Shown here: positions 8,179 to 16,497 of the stretch, piece by piece
Layout of the letters: each line of letters starts with the position of its first letter
How positions within the stretch are numbered: the stretch's first letter is position 1
Origin: Sporomusa ovata DSM 2662
GTDB taxonomy: Bacteria > Bacillota > Negativicutes > Sporomusales > Sporomusaceae
Direction of reading: 5' to 3'
NCBI RefSeq assembly: GCF_000445445.1
Contig: NZ_ASXP01000002.1
Coordinates: 248,001 to 312,000, forward strand
Length of the DNA stretch: 64,000 nucleotides
Program-made: the position numbers and the translations under genes
Notes under the pieces: generated by a model
What the model was told of the DNA's origin: nothing
The model's database searches: none
Seen by the model: the letters and a program-made list of their open reading frames with translations, nothing else

Positions 8179-9579
8179 CTATCGTTCCATTTCCTTATTT
8201 TTCTGCACGTCCGTCAGGCCGAGCAGATGGTCTATATTGCTTTTTACCGTTACAATTTCCTGCATGGCCTTTTTTGTTTCCCGGTACTCCCGGTAAGCCT
8301 TCTTCTTGTCGGCCGACAACCACTGAAACTCTGCTTTGAGCGTATCCATTTTGGGGAGCTTTGCCCCGGACAGTAACCGCCGGAACGTGTCCTGCGCCGC
8401 CCGGTAGGCGGCAATATCCGCTTCATGCTCGGCAAGATATTTTTTGCTGTACTTCGCCGCCTTGTACCCCTCAAACACAGGCCGGGATTTCGCATAATCC
8501 ACCACAGCCGCCTTTAGCTCTGCATTGATACGTATTGCGGTTTCGGTGGTTTTTATACTGTCTGAAAGCGTATGGAAACGGTCGGTAAGCTCTGTGGTCT
8601 TTTGCTCCAAATCCGCGTATTCCATCAGGCCGTTTTCCTGCAAATATTGTAAGGCTGCCGCCATCTGCTTGAGGTTGAATACCTTTGCCCAGCGTTCATA
8701 GGCCGGGCCTTTTCCGGCTTTCATACGGGCTTGAATATCCACAATCAGATTGAACTTGCGCCTTTCCTGCGGAGCAGTTTTGCCCTCAATCGCCGCTTGT
8801 ATATCCTCCTGCCCGTATCCCTTGCCAAGCGTGGAAGTACGGAGCCGGGTAAAGCGTTCCTGCCCCTCTGCCCGAAAGCTGATTGTGCCGCCGCGCCCTT
8901 GCTTGATTTCATAACCAGCCGCCGCCATTGTCTGTAAAAAGGTGTCCATATCCGGCGGCTTCGTTGCAAGGCAAATATCAATCTGCGCCTTTAATTTCTC
9001 TTGAAATGTCGGCGGCTTGTGACCTCCCAACCATTCCCCATAGTGTTTGAATTTACCCTTGCTGTGGCGTTTGGGATTGGTGATAACAGACAGTCCGTTT
9101 TCAAGACATATCCGATCAGAGAGCCGCCGCACCGCACGGGCTGAACCGATAAAATCCCGGAATTTCCGGGTGCAGTCCAGCGAGGTAGAATTGTAGTAAA
9201 TATGGCAATGGGGGTGGGGGCGGTCAGCGTGGGAAACTACGAAAAAGGCATGTCGGCCTTTCGTCCAGCGCATGGCAAAGTCATAGCTGATTTTAAGAGC
9301 GGTTTCGGGATCTGTTTCGCCGGGCAGGAACGACTGCCGGATTTGATAATATAGCACATCATTTTCCCGTTTTTGCTCCCGTCCTGTGATAGCTTTGTAC
9401 TTTGCTTTGGAGAGTAAAAATTCTGCGTCAGCGGTGGCGGGGTCACATTTATAAGCAAGAATTAAATCGCCGTTGTGGGTCTTATCTGGATTTTTCCCGT
9501 AGTCAAAACCGTCTTTTAAAGTTTCCATAATAGTCATGCCGCTTCCAGTGTGACGGGTCATAAGGCGGGTGGTAGCCAT
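8179..9579 (-). CDS. MOBP-type relaxase (MobA/VirD2 domain)
   Basis: A 466-residue relaxase that nicks the transfer origin and pilots the strand through the type IV channel. The N-terminal domain shows the three-histidine metal site VVSHADRPHPHCHIYYNS at about residues 114-131, followed by a long helical C-terminal region. ATG 9579 has AGGAGG 6 nt upstream and is preferred over a longer frame that begins inside a palindrome. The protein ends KNKEMER, close to the charged ends of other proteins of the element. MobC, its usual partner, lies about 2.8 kb upstream, the two having been separated by an inserted ATPase gene. Confidence 0.9.
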   Translation of the reverse strand: MATTRLMTRHTGSGMTIMETLKDGFDYGKNPDKTHNGDLILAYKCDPATADAEFLLSKAKYKAITGREQKRENDVLYYQIRQSFLPGETDPETALKISYDFAMRWTKGRHAFFVVSHADRPHPHCHIYYNSTSLDCTRKFRDFIGSARAVRRLSDRICLENGLSVITNPKRHSKGKFKHYGEWLGGHKPPTFQEKLKAQIDICLATKPPDMDTFLQTMAAAGYEIKQGRGGTISFRAEGQERFTRLRTSTLGKGYGQEDIQAAIEGKTAPQERRKFNLIVDIQARMKAGKGPAYERWAKVFNLKQMAAALQYLQENGLMEYADLEQKTTELTDRFHTLSDSIKTTETAIRINAELKAAVVDYAKSRPVFEGYKAAKYSKKYLAEHEADIAAYRAAQDTFRRLLSGAKLPKMDTLKAEFQWLSADKKKAYREYRETKKAMQEIVTVKSNIDHLLGLTDVQKNKEMER

Positions 9580-9608
9580 GTTCGTTTCCTCCTTTCCTCG
9601 AAAAAACA

Positions 9609-9633
9609 ACTTCGGGCCAAGTTGACCCGAAGT
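9609..9633. repeat. Element palindrome, copy 2
   Basis: Sits between the stop of the 99-residue membrane protein gene and the ribosome binding site of the relaxase gene. The right arm reads GACCCGAAGT; the change gives a G-U pair in minus-strand RNA. Confidence 0.9.
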
Positions 9634-9659
9634 TGCCCGGCAATTCTGTTATGCTGCTG

Positions 9660-9959
9660 TTAGCTTACAATGAAAAAGCGAAGTGAATTGTTCAGGCTGT
9701 GCAGTCCGTCAATGAGGTATTCCGCAATGGCAGGAATACCAAGGGGAGAAATCAAAAACGACAGGAACAGGAACACGCCGAAGCCTAGCTTTTCACCACT
9801 TATCAGCAGGGCAATGCTGATAAGAACGCCTATCCCGGAAACTACCTGTAAGAAAGCGGCGGCATAGCAGAATACAAATTCAATCATGGGTGTTGCTATC
9901 GTCAGCAGAACCACAAACGGCGCGGCGATAATCTTAAATATTAGTTTGATAAACTTCAT
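9660..9959 (-). CDS. CD1845-type small membrane protein of the conjugative element
   Basis: A 99-residue protein with three hydrophobic spans (IIAAPFVVLLTIATPMIEF, VVSGIGVLISIALLIS and GFGVFLFLSFLISPLGIP). The sequence and its place just upstream of a relaxase match the CD1845 family of Tn1549/CTn-type elements. The function is unknown; a membrane role near the relaxosome or mating channel is an inference from position. AAGGAGA precedes the ATG. Confidence 0.7.
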   Translation of the reverse strand: MKFIKLIFKIIAAPFVVLLTIATPMIEFVFCYAAAFLQVVSGIGVLISIALLISGEKLGFGVFLFLSFLISPLGIPAIAEYLIDGLHSLNNSLRFFIVS

Positions 9960-10067
9960 AAAAATTCTCCTTTCATTGAGTGGCTTTCTTATTGTATTCT
10001 ACCTATATTTTACCATTTCAGGCAGAGTACAACAATGTTGTCGAGGCCGCACCGATCTTGTCCCGGG

Positions 10068-10092
10068 ACTTCGGGACAAGTTGGCCCGAAGT
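10068..10092. repeat. Element palindrome, copy 3, with overlapping alternative hairpin
   Basis: The left arm reads ACTTCGGGAC, giving one mismatch. The base change instead lets it pair with the preceding CTTGTCCCG, so a perfect 9-bp alternative hairpin exists here (about 10055-10080). It lies between the CD1845-type gene and the divergent ATPase promoter. Confidence 0.85.
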
Positions 10093-10106
10093 TAGCTATA
10101 TTTGGC

Positions 10107-10135
10107 TTGAATCTACAAGGAAAATTATGTATAAT
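10107..10135 (+). promoter_or_regulatory. SigA-type promoter of the AAA ATPase gene
   Basis: TTGAAT (10107-10112) and a perfect TATAAT (10130-10135) are separated by 17 bp, facing the ATPase gene about 110 bp downstream. The ATPase therefore carries its own promoter, independent of the leftward transfer operon. Confidence 0.75.
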
Positions 10136-10248
10136 TAGAGAGAAAAATAAAATTTTAAAGCGAAACATGGGTTGCATTATAGTTGAGTGTTGATTTATTT
10201 GTATGAAGAACCTAAACAGTAGCTTTGCTTTTTCGGAAAGGAGCAAAA

Positions 10249-12363
10249 ATGGACATTTCTATTCATAACTGCAATAATATTGACTCTGGTGATATACATA
10301 TTGAAAATGGAAGATTAAATATTAAATATGCTATTAATGGTACTGGAAAATCAACGATTGCCCAAGCTATATCTTTACATATTTCAGGTGGGGCACTAAC
10401 AGATTTACGTCCATTTAAGTATTTGAATGATGGAGAAGAAGACCATAACCCAAGTGTTATGATATCTGATGCCATTCAGAAAGTGGCTGTCTTCGATGAG
10501 AAATATATTGAAACCTATGCTTATCAAAAGGATGAGTTAGTAGCGAATAGTTTTGAGATATTTGTTAAAACGCCCAAATACGAAGAACATATGCGTAAAA
10601 TTTCCGAGTTAATTTCTAGCATACAAACAGCTTTTCGTGACGACCCGGATCTAGATGCCCTTATTAATGATTTGACAACTTTTATCGACGGGTTTGGGAA
10701 AGCACAGAGCGGATATTCAAAAGCAGGCGATCTCGGAAAAAGTATTGGTAAAGGAAACAAGCTTGAGAATGTTCCCCCTGAACTTGCTGCATATGCTCCG
10801 TATTTAAGAACAGCAGGGACAAATCTAAAATGGCTAAAGTGGCAAACCGAGGGAAAAGATTATTTGGAAATCACTGATAAATGTCCGTATTGTGTTTCCA
10901 ACATTTCAACACCTAAAGAAACCATCTTAAAAGTAAGCCAAGAGTATGATACTAAATATCTTTCTTCATTAAGCAAAATATTAGATGTATTTACCTCCTT
11001 AGAGGCTTATTTTTCAGAAGATACAAAAGCGGCTGTGCAAATTATTTCAAAAAATGCTACTGGTATAACAACAGAACAAATTGAGTTTCTTAAACGACTA
11101 AAAGACGAGGTAATTACTTTACGCGATAAGTTAACTGGTTTAAAATACTTAGGTTTTGCTTCATTGAGCAATGTAGATCGGGTAGCAGATGCATTACGCG
11201 AAAACATTATTGACTTAGCCTTTTACCGTCAGCTAGAAAGCGATTATACAAAATCTAAAATTGACAGGATTAATGCTTCGCTGAACGAAGTAATTACTGT
11301 TGCGGGGCAGTTACAAGGACAAGTTGCTCAGCAAAAAGAAGAAATAAGAAAGACTATAGAAAAACATAGTAAAGATATTAATGGTTTTCTTGAATCAGCA
11401 GGTTATCAATACAAAGTTTCAATCGTTCAATCTACAGGGGAAAGCTACCGCTTAATCTTAACGTATACAGAACAGAGCGAGGGTATCGGAAATGTAAAAG
11501 AACATTTAAGTTACGGTGAGCGAAATGCTTTCGCTTTGGTATTGTTTATGTATCAAGCGCTTAAAGAAAATGCGGATTTTATAATACTTGATGATCCTAT
11601 TTCATCTTTTGATAATAATAAAAAGTTTGCTATTATGTCTATGCTTTTTAGAGGGACAAACTCTTTTCAAGGAAAAACTGTATTGATGTTAACACATGAT
11701 TTTGAGCCAATTATTGATATTGTTTGCACCTTGCGTGATATTTTCTCACCGTCAGCGAAAGCATACTTTATTTCAAATATTAATGGAACGTTAGACGAAC
11801 ATGTAATTACAAATACAGATGTCAAATCATGTGTTTCGGTATGTGAAAGTAATATTGCTGATTCTGCCGATATAATCCACAAGCTGATTTATTATAGGCG
11901 GCTTGTCGAAATCAACGATCAAAAGGATATAGTTTGGGATTTACTTTCTAACGTATTTCACAAAGATAGAGATATTCCCCAAATCAAAGATGAAGACGGA
12001 AGTCTGCGGGATATGACTCCTGACGAAATTGTATTAGCTACCAGTATCATTCAACAAAAGATTGATGACTTTGATTATTCAACTGTATATGCGCGTACCA
12101 AAAATATCTCGGATATGGTAGCACTGTATCGCAACTCTGCAAGTGGCTATGAAAAGGTTCAAATATATAGGATGTTAAAAGATGGAGATATGGAACGGGG
12201 CAGCGCAATGAAAAAATATGTAGATGAAACATTCCATGTGCAAAACGATTATTTATTCCAACTTAATCCAAGGCAGTACAAGATTGTACCGCAATATGTT
12301 CTTAATTATTGTGATAATGAAATTTGCACTATTGAAGAAAGCCTTGTTCAAACAGTTGGGTAG
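10249..12363 (+). CDS. SMC/Rad50-like AAA ATPase with zinc-hook-type CxxC, inserted cargo gene
   Basis: A 704-residue ABC-type ATPase. Walker A is INGTGKST (about residues 29-36), CPYC lies in the middle coiled-coil region (about 212-215), the signature is LSYGER (about 421), Walker B is FIILDDPISSFD (about 444-455) and a switch histidine sits in LTHDFEP (about 483). The C-terminal 200 residues match nothing I know. The layout resembles RloC/PrrC-like AAA_13 proteins, some of which are phage-defence nucleases, but I cannot see the anticodon-nuclease triad. ATG 10249 has AAAGGAG upstream. AT-rich, opposite in orientation to all transfer genes, and placed between MobC and the relaxase, it looks like acquired cargo. 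Confidence 0.75.
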   Translation: MDISIHNCNNIDSGDIHIENGRLNIKYAINGTGKSTIAQAISLHISGGALTDLRPFKYLNDGEEDHNPSVMISDAIQKVAVFDEKYIETYAYQKDELVANSFEIFVKTPKYEEHMRKISELISSIQTAFRDDPDLDALINDLTTFIDGFGKAQSGYSKAGDLGKSIGKGNKLENVPPELAAYAPYLRTAGTNLKWLKWQTEGKDYLEITDKCPYCVSNISTPKETILKVSQEYDTKYLSSLSKILDVFTSLEAYFSEDTKAAVQIISKNATGITTEQIEFLKRLKDEVITLRDKLTGLKYLGFASLSNVDRVADALRENIIDLAFYRQLESDYTKSKIDRINASLNEVITVAGQLQGQVAQQKEEIRKTIEKHSKDINGFLESAGYQYKVSIVQSTGESYRLILTYTEQSEGIGNVKEHLSYGERNAFALVLFMYQALKENADFIILDDPISSFDNNKKFAIMSMLFRGTNSFQGKTVLMLTHDFEPIIDIVCTLRDIFSPSAKAYFISNINGTLDEHVITNTDVKSCVSVCESNIADSADIIHKLIYYRRLVEINDQKDIVWDLLSNVFHKDRDIPQIKDEDGSLRDMTPDEIVLATSIIQQKIDDFDYSTVYARTKNISDMVALYRNSASGYEKVQIYRMLKDGDMERGSAMKKYVDETFHVQNDYLFQLNPRQYKIVPQYVLNYCDNEICTIEESLVQTVG

Positions 12364-12387
12364 TCCATACAAAAAAATAAAATATTT

Positions 12388-12415
12388 AAAGGGGACAGAT
12401 TAATCTGTCCCCTTT
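12388..12415. terminator. Bidirectional terminator between ATPase and mobC genes
   Basis: A perfect 28-bp palindrome: AAAGGGGACAGATT followed directly by its complement, with T-rich sequence on the plus-strand exit. It separates the convergent ATPase and mobC genes, 2 bp before the mobC stop. Confidence 0.8.
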
Positions 12416-12416
12416 A

Positions 12417-12764
12417 TTATAGCTCCACTACCGCCGTAAGCTGTTTGAGTACCTCTGAAACCCGGCCCCATAACTCGGTATAATCTTTTTGCAGGGCGGC
12501 AATTTCGGACGGATAAACGCCGTAGGTATTGGCATGAATGGCAACCTGATTCAGATTGTTGGCACATCTGCGTTGCAGGGAAACCAGCTCCCGGACGGGG
12601 GCAAGGTCAACATTCAGCACATAGCCATTGAGCGCCATTTTGCGGATATAGGCGCTTAAATTCTGTGTTCCGGCTTGTGCCATACGTTCCTGAATGGCGG
12701 CGTATTCATCATTACTCACCCAAACATAAAGGGGAACGCCCCGCCTGCGTTTGGGGCGGCTCAC
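12417..12764 (-). CDS. mobC: MobC-like relaxosome protein
   Basis: A 115-residue protein with an N-terminal ribbon-helix-helix region (RGVPLYVWVSNDEYAAIQ and NLSAYIRKMAL) and the conserved LVSLQRRCANNLNQVAIHAN segment of the MobC family. MobC binds near the transfer origin and helps the relaxase open the strands. The GTG start overlaps the stop of the preceding 60-residue gene by 4 nt (GTGA), giving translational coupling. Confidence 0.88.
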   Translation of the reverse strand: MSRPKRRRGVPLYVWVSNDEYAAIQERMAQAGTQNLSAYIRKMALNGYVLNVDLAPVRELVSLQRRCANNLNQVAIHANTYGVYPSEIAALQKDYTELWGRVSEVLKQLTAVVEL

Positions 12765-12943
12765 CGTTCCTCCCGTTCCCGGCTCCTGCGCTTTGCCGGC
12801 GGCTCCTTTACCCTGTCTTTCGGCCTTTCCTCCGGCATGGCCTGCACAATAGGCAAAGGGGCATTGTTCGGAATCCCATCAATCATGTTGTAATTCTGTT
12901 CCGTGGAAAGCTCTGCATTGTTCAAATAGTTATCCTTTTCCAT
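12761..12943 (-). CDS. Short DUF4316-like protein
   Basis: A 60-residue protein starting MEKDNYLNNAELSTEQNYN and ending in a highly basic tail (KRRSREREER). AGGAGG lies 8 nt before the ATG. The N-terminal half resembles the conserved segment of DUF4316-type proteins of conjugative elements (NYNMIDGIPNN). It is translationally coupled to mobC. The function is unknown; the basic C-terminus could bind DNA or act as a type IV secretion signal. Confidence 0.6.
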   Translation of the reverse strand: MEKDNYLNNAELSTEQNYNMIDGIPNNAPLPIVQAMPEERPKDRVKEPPAKRRSREREER

Positions 12944-12965
12944 TATCAAAAACCTCCTTTTTGTG

Positions 12966-12990
12966 ACTTCGGGCCAAGTTGGCCCGAAGT
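12966..12990. repeat. Element palindrome, copy 4
   Basis: Perfect arms ACTTCGGGCC and GGCCCGAAGT around AAGTT. It lies 2 bp after one stop codon and just before the ribosome binding site of the next gene. Confidence 0.92.
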
Positions 12991-12992
12991 GG

Positions 12993-13565
12993 TTATCGGT
13001 CTTTCTCTGTTCCTTTTGCGGGAGCAGTAAGGGCGGCGTTGTCCCGTGCCACCTGTTTGGCTCCCTCTGCCAGCCGGGCGGCAATGGATTTACTTTTTTC
13101 CGGTTCCCTGTCGGGATTGCCGGGAGCCGCCCGAAGCTCATAGTCAGCCATTTGCTTTTCTGTCAGGGGCGCGTCATACACAAGATAGCCCCACGCCAGA
13201 AAGCGGTAATGTTCCACACTTTCCCGCTTATCAAAATTCACGAGATATAACGGGCCGTTCTCCGTTTTGGGGAATGTACCAATATCCACTGGCCTTTGTG
13301 TAGAATAATATCGGTAAGCTGATTTTGCGGATACGCCGTAATTATGCTGATATTCGGCTACACGGTTCTCATAATCCCTTGTGGCGGCGGCTTTATCGGC
13401 GGTATAGTGTCCCGAATAGTAATCGCGCCTGCCGCTTATGTCCTCGGTAAACTGCCATGTGGCAAAGGGCTGTACCGCCTGTGGATTTTCCCCAAGGGCA
13501 AAGCCCCGGTCATTCTCAAAGACAATGGCCCGTTTGATTTCATATCCTTTTACGTTATCGCTCAT
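12993..13565 (-). CDS. Conserved element protein with (E)DR-ending tail
   Basis: A 190-residue protein of a type common upstream of MobC in Tn1549/CTn-like elements. Its body (GYEIKRAIVFENDRGFALGE, the YYSGHYTADKAAATRDYENR region, KQMADYELRAAPGNP) resembles the small domains of polyvalent proteins, though I cannot name the domain with confidence. After residue 150 it has a tail SIAARLAEGAKQVARDNAAL followed by TAPAKGTEKDR, clearly related to the tail of the SpoVG-like protein at 23322. ATG 13565 has GGAGGG upstream. Delivery into the recipient with the DNA is a hypothesis. Confidence 0.65.
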   Translation of the reverse strand: MSDNVKGYEIKRAIVFENDRGFALGENPQAVQPFATWQFTEDISGRRDYYSGHYTADKAAATRDYENRVAEYQHNYGVSAKSAYRYYSTQRPVDIGTFPKTENGPLYLVNFDKRESVEHYRFLAWGYLVYDAPLTEKQMADYELRAAPGNPDREPEKSKSIAARLAEGAKQVARDNAALTAPAKGTEKDR

Positions 13566-13705
13566 TTTCCCTCCGTTTTCACACATAGAAATGTCACGCT
13601 GTTACCCTCAAAAAGCGGGGGCAGGAAGCGTAGATACCTTTTCCTTGAAACCGGGGCCGGAAAGCCCCGGAAATCAAGGCTTTTTTAGGTGAACTTCGTG
13701 ACACC

Positions 13706-14083
13706 TTACCCCTTGTTTCTGCGCCTGTGCCGCTGTTGGCGGCGGCGGTCTGCTTCGCGTTTTCCTTTCCGGCGGCAGGCTTCGGAGCAATAGATCTGAC
13801 TGGTAACAGGAAGATAGGCCGTGCCGCAGACCGGGCAGGTCTTGCGGGAAAGCAAAGCGGGGGTTCCGGCTAAATCAGCTTCCAGCACCGGTTCAAGCGG
13901 AAGCACGGCCTTTTGAAAATATTTGCAGTATGCGCCCGTCCAGCATTTATCCAGCATATAGCAGCCGCCGTAATCAAGGGGCAGACAACCGTATTCCGGG
14001 TCATAATTGGCGCATATCCCTGTTACCAGCCTGCGGATTGAGGCGCGTTCCCGGCGGGTCAGTTCCCGGGGTTCGGCACTCAT
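13706..14083 (-). CDS. Cysteine-rich VLP-type protein
   Basis: A 125-residue protein with the Cys_rich_VLP pattern: NYDPEYGCLPLDYGGCYM, CWTGAYCKYF, then a C-terminal zinc ribbon CPVCGTAYLP with YCSEACRRKGKRE and a basic end. ATG 14083 overlapped the stop of the upstream gene (ATGA) before an IS1182 element landed between them, so its upstream coupling and transcription are now disrupted. The family is found on conjugative elements and has no known function. Confidence 0.75.
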   Translation of the reverse strand: MSAEPRELTRRERASIRRLVTGICANYDPEYGCLPLDYGGCYMLDKCWTGAYCKYFQKAVLPLEPVLEADLAGTPALLSRKTCPVCGTAYLPVTSQIYCSEACRRKGKREADRRRQQRHRRRNKG

Positions 14084-14090
14084 AGCTCTG

Positions 14091-14105
14091 ACTTCGGGCC
14101 AAGTT
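14091..14105. repeat. Element palindrome, copy 5, left part (split by IS)
   Basis: The first 15 bp of the palindrome (ACTTCGGGCC plus AAGTT), ending exactly at the IS1182 left end. The AAGTT is repeated at 15650-15654. Confidence 0.9.
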
Positions 14106-15649
14106 CGAGGTGTTGACAAAGACCTGTATTATTCCCTTCCTTATGATAAAATAAATATATGAAAAAAAGGGAGGGCTTACTTATGATGACACGGACGGAA
14201 AACAAACAAATAAAATTTCATATGATTACAATAGAAAATCTTGTGCCGGAAAACCACTTCTTACGTAGGTTGAACAGATTGGTTGATTTCTCCTTTATTT
14301 ATGAAGAAACCCAGGATTACTACTGTAAAAAGAACGGACGGCCCAGCATCGATCCTGTGGTTCTGATAAAATATCTACTTATTGGTTTCCTCTATGGCAT
14401 AGCATCAGAACGGCGTATTGAGCAGGAGATTCAGGTAAATATGGCATACCGTTGGTTTCTGGGGCTGGATTTGGATGAACGAGTTCCAGACCACTCTACC
14501 ATCTCACAGAACCGGCGCAGACGGTTCCGGGGAGAGAATGTAATCCGCCGCTTATTTGAGCAGGTTTTAGAACAATGCATGGAAATGGGGCTGGTAAAAG
14601 AAGAACTCATTCTAACCGATTCCACTCATGTAAAAGCCAACGCATCCTTCAAAAGGAACATACAGATACTGGCGGAGCATGAAACAACAGATTATATGGA
14701 GCGGCTGGACATTTATGAGGCAAGAGAACGGGAACGGCTGGAAACCTGCGGCGCAATCAAGCCCCAGCGTAACGGGAGGTTAAAAGAAGAAAAATCGCAG
14801 GTGCAAAGGATTATCAGCCCTACAGATCCGGATGCGGGAATGATGAAAAGACCGGGAAAGCCAGTCGGGATGCATTATCTGAGTCATCAAAGCGTGGACG
14901 CAGCTTATGGGATCGTGGTGGATGTGGCGGTGACACCCGGAAATGTAAATGACTCAGAGCCCTATCTTGAACGTATTGAGTATATGTGCAGTCATTTGGG
15001 GCTTAAGATGAAAGCAGTCAGTGCGGACAGCGCTTACAGTGCCAGCCTGATTTGCCAAAGATTGAATGAGATGGGAATCCGTTTATATACGCCTAAAGCC
15101 ACTGGTGGGGCAACTTATAAGGTAGAGTTTAAACGTGAAAACTTCAAGTATCAGAAAGAAAAAGATTATTTTATATGCCCCGCCGGAAAGAAACTGACGC
15201 TGCGCAGCCTCGAAAGGGAACATTACAACATCTGCCGAATCTATCGGGCTGACCGGAAGGACTGTCAAATGTGTCCAATGTTGAGCCAATGTGTCAGTGC
15301 CAGCCAACGGAGCCGGACGATACGTGTAAATATCTTTGAGGAAGCAGTGAAAATACAACGGGAGAGGGATGGAAGCCCCCTGCACCGTCAGATACTCAAA
15401 GAACGCCAGATTTGGTGTGAGGGCAGCTTTGCCACACAGAAAGCACACCACAATCTAAGCGGCCTGTTCAGGCGAGGGATAGAGGCAGCTGAGGAGCACT
15501 GCCTCTTATCAGCCATGGCATTAAATCTGAAGCGGATGGTAAAATGTCTGGGATAACGCCATAGAGCGTTTCTTTTTTATCTAATTTTTATTCTCTAATT
15601 ACACCACTTAAATTTTGTCTAAAATTTATAGGGCTTTGTCAACACCTCG
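14106..15649 (+). mobile_element. IS1182-family insertion sequence, complete
   Basis: A 1544-bp element with matching ends: CGAGGTGTTGACAAAG at the left and its exact complement at the right (15634-15649). It encodes one intact transposase. It is flanked by a 5-bp direct repeat AAGTT which is the centre of the element palindrome, so it inserted in the loop of the hairpin. A copy this intact suggests a recent insertion. Confidence 0.9.
14183..15556 (+). CDS. IS1182-family transposase
   Basis: A DDE transposase of about 457 residues. The N-terminal DUF772-type region reads GRPSIDPVVLIKYLLIGFLY and the DDE core begins at LTDSTHVKANAS. A Cys-rich segment (CPMLSQC) precedes the C-terminal WCEGSFATQKAHHNL block that carries the catalytic glutamate. 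ATG 14183 has GGGAGGG 9 nt upstream. No frameshift or stop is present, so the enzyme should be active. Confidence 0.92.
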   Translation: MMTRTENKQIKFHMITIENLVPENHFLRRLNRLVDFSFIYEETQDYYCKKNGRPSIDPVVLIKYLLIGFLYGIASERRIEQEIQVNMAYRWFLGLDLDERVPDHSTISQNRRRRFRGENVIRRLFEQVLEQCMEMGLVKEELILTDSTHVKANASFKRNIQILAEHETTDYMERLDIYEARERERLETCGAIKPQRNGRLKEEKSQVQRIISPTDPDAGMMKRPGKPVGMHYLSHQSVDAAYGIVVDVAVTPGNVNDSEPYLERIEYMCSHLGLKMKAVSADSAYSASLICQRLNEMGIRLYTPKATGGATYKVEFKRENFKYQKEKDYFICPAGKKLTLRSLEREHYNICRIYRADRKDCQMCPMLSQCVSASQRSRTIRVNIFEEAVKIQRERDGSPLHRQILKERQIWCEGSFATQKAHHNLSGLFRRGIEAAEEHCLLSAMALNLKRMVKCLG

Positions 15650-15841
15650 AAGTTGGCCCGAAGTTCCCTCTCTTTGCGGCAGTATCAAATCTCGGTAGCA
15701 AACGCCCACGCAGACAGAGCCGTTCCAATAACTGCAATCCCGGCAGGGAGAGCCTTTCGGCGGCTTGCGCGGTGGAGCCGGGCGGCAGGGGCGGGGCTTT
15801 TCTTTCATCATTTTTTCATAGGGGCTGTTGGTGAAATTCAT
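15626..15841 (-). CDS. Small Pro/Cys-rich element protein, 3' end replaced by the IS
   Basis: A protein of about 71 residues (MNFTNSPYEKMMKEKPRP, then CRDCSYWNGSVCVGVCYRDL). Its ATG overlaps the DUF4366 stop (ATGA). The frame now runs into the IS and ends GVDKAL. If the IS and one AAGTT are removed, the frame crosses the palindrome as TSGQLGPKS and stops after EL, at the TGA overlapping the ATG of the Cys-rich VLP gene. The original gene therefore used the palindrome as coding sequence. I do not know its function. Confidence 0.65.
   Translation of the reverse strand: MNFTNSPYEKMMKEKPRPCRPAPPRKPPKGSPCRDCSYWNGSVCVGVCYRDLILPQREGTSGQLRGVDKAL
15650..15664. repeat. Element palindrome, copy 5, right part
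   Basis: The remaining half (AAGTT then GGCCCGAAGT) on the far side of the IS1182 insertion. With 14091-14105 it rebuilds a perfect copy after removal of the 5-bp duplication. Confidence 0.9.
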
Positions 15842-16497
15842 ACGTCCTCGTCCTCCCCATCTACTTCCCACGGCGGGGTATTGTCCTCCTGCTCGTCGTA
15901 AGGGTCGGCTTCGTATTCGTCAAATTCGTCCTCTGCCAAAGCGGCCCGCTCCTGCTTCGGGCGGTAAATCTTAAAGTAATATCCGGCTCCACCGCCGATT
16001 GCAACAACCGCCAGCACCAGCAGGAGCATGGTAGGATTGCTTTTTTGCTCCGGCTCCGCAGAGGTTTCTAAAGAAGTTTCAGAGCTTATGTCTGTTTCAG
16101 AACTGCTTTCCTGTTCGGGAGTGGTAATAGCGGCGGTTTCATTTTCCACGGTATCCTCGGACTTCTCCGCAAGGGCCAGCAGGTCTTTTTCCGTCACGGC
16201 GTTCAGAAAATACACATTGTCCGTTTTCCGCTGAAGGTCAATCACAAGGTAAAATACATTTTCGTCCGGGGTGGTGATGGTGTAAAACTGCTTGCCGTCC
16301 TCGTCCGTGGCGGTATTGACTACCGTTCCCGTTCCGTCAGGGGTAAAGGGATTGGGGTCACTGGTTGTTTTAGAAATCGCCGGAGCTTCCGTTACCTCCG
16401 GGGTTTCCTCACCGCCGCTGGCATAGGCCACAGTGCTAAAGGAAAAGGCCATTAAAAAAGCGGCGCATAGCACCGCCATCATACGAAATTTCTTCAT
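15838..16497 (-). CDS. CD1107/DUF4366-type secreted or membrane-anchored transfer protein
   Basis: A 219-residue protein with a signal peptide (MMAVLCAAFLMAFSFSTVAYA), a conserved domain GKQFYTITTPDENVFYLVID to KDLLALA, a Ser/Glu-rich linker, one membrane span (MLLLVLAVVAIGGGAGYYF) and an acidic cytoplasmic tail. This architecture is that of the CD1107/DUF4366 family, always next to DUF4315 and the CD1108 hydrolase in CTn-type elements. It probably forms part of the mating channel at the membrane. ATG overlaps the DUF4315 stop. Confidence 0.85.
   Translation of the reverse strand: MKKFRMMAVLCAAFLMAFSFSTVAYASGGEETPEVTEAPAISKTTSDPNPFTPDGTGTVVNTATDEDGKQFYTITTPDENVFYLVIDLQRKTDNVYFLNAVTEKDLLALAEKSEDTVENETAAITTPEQESSSETDISSETSLETSAEPEQKSNPTMLLLVLAVVAIGGGAGYYFKIYRPKQERAALAEDEFDEYEADPYDEQEDNTPPWEVDGEDEDV

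Noticed and set aside
10249..12363. ATPase called outright as PrrC/RloC anticodon nuclease
   Set aside because: The ATPase layout and CPYC motif agree, but I could not find the catalytic Arg-Glu-His arrangement in the C-terminal part.
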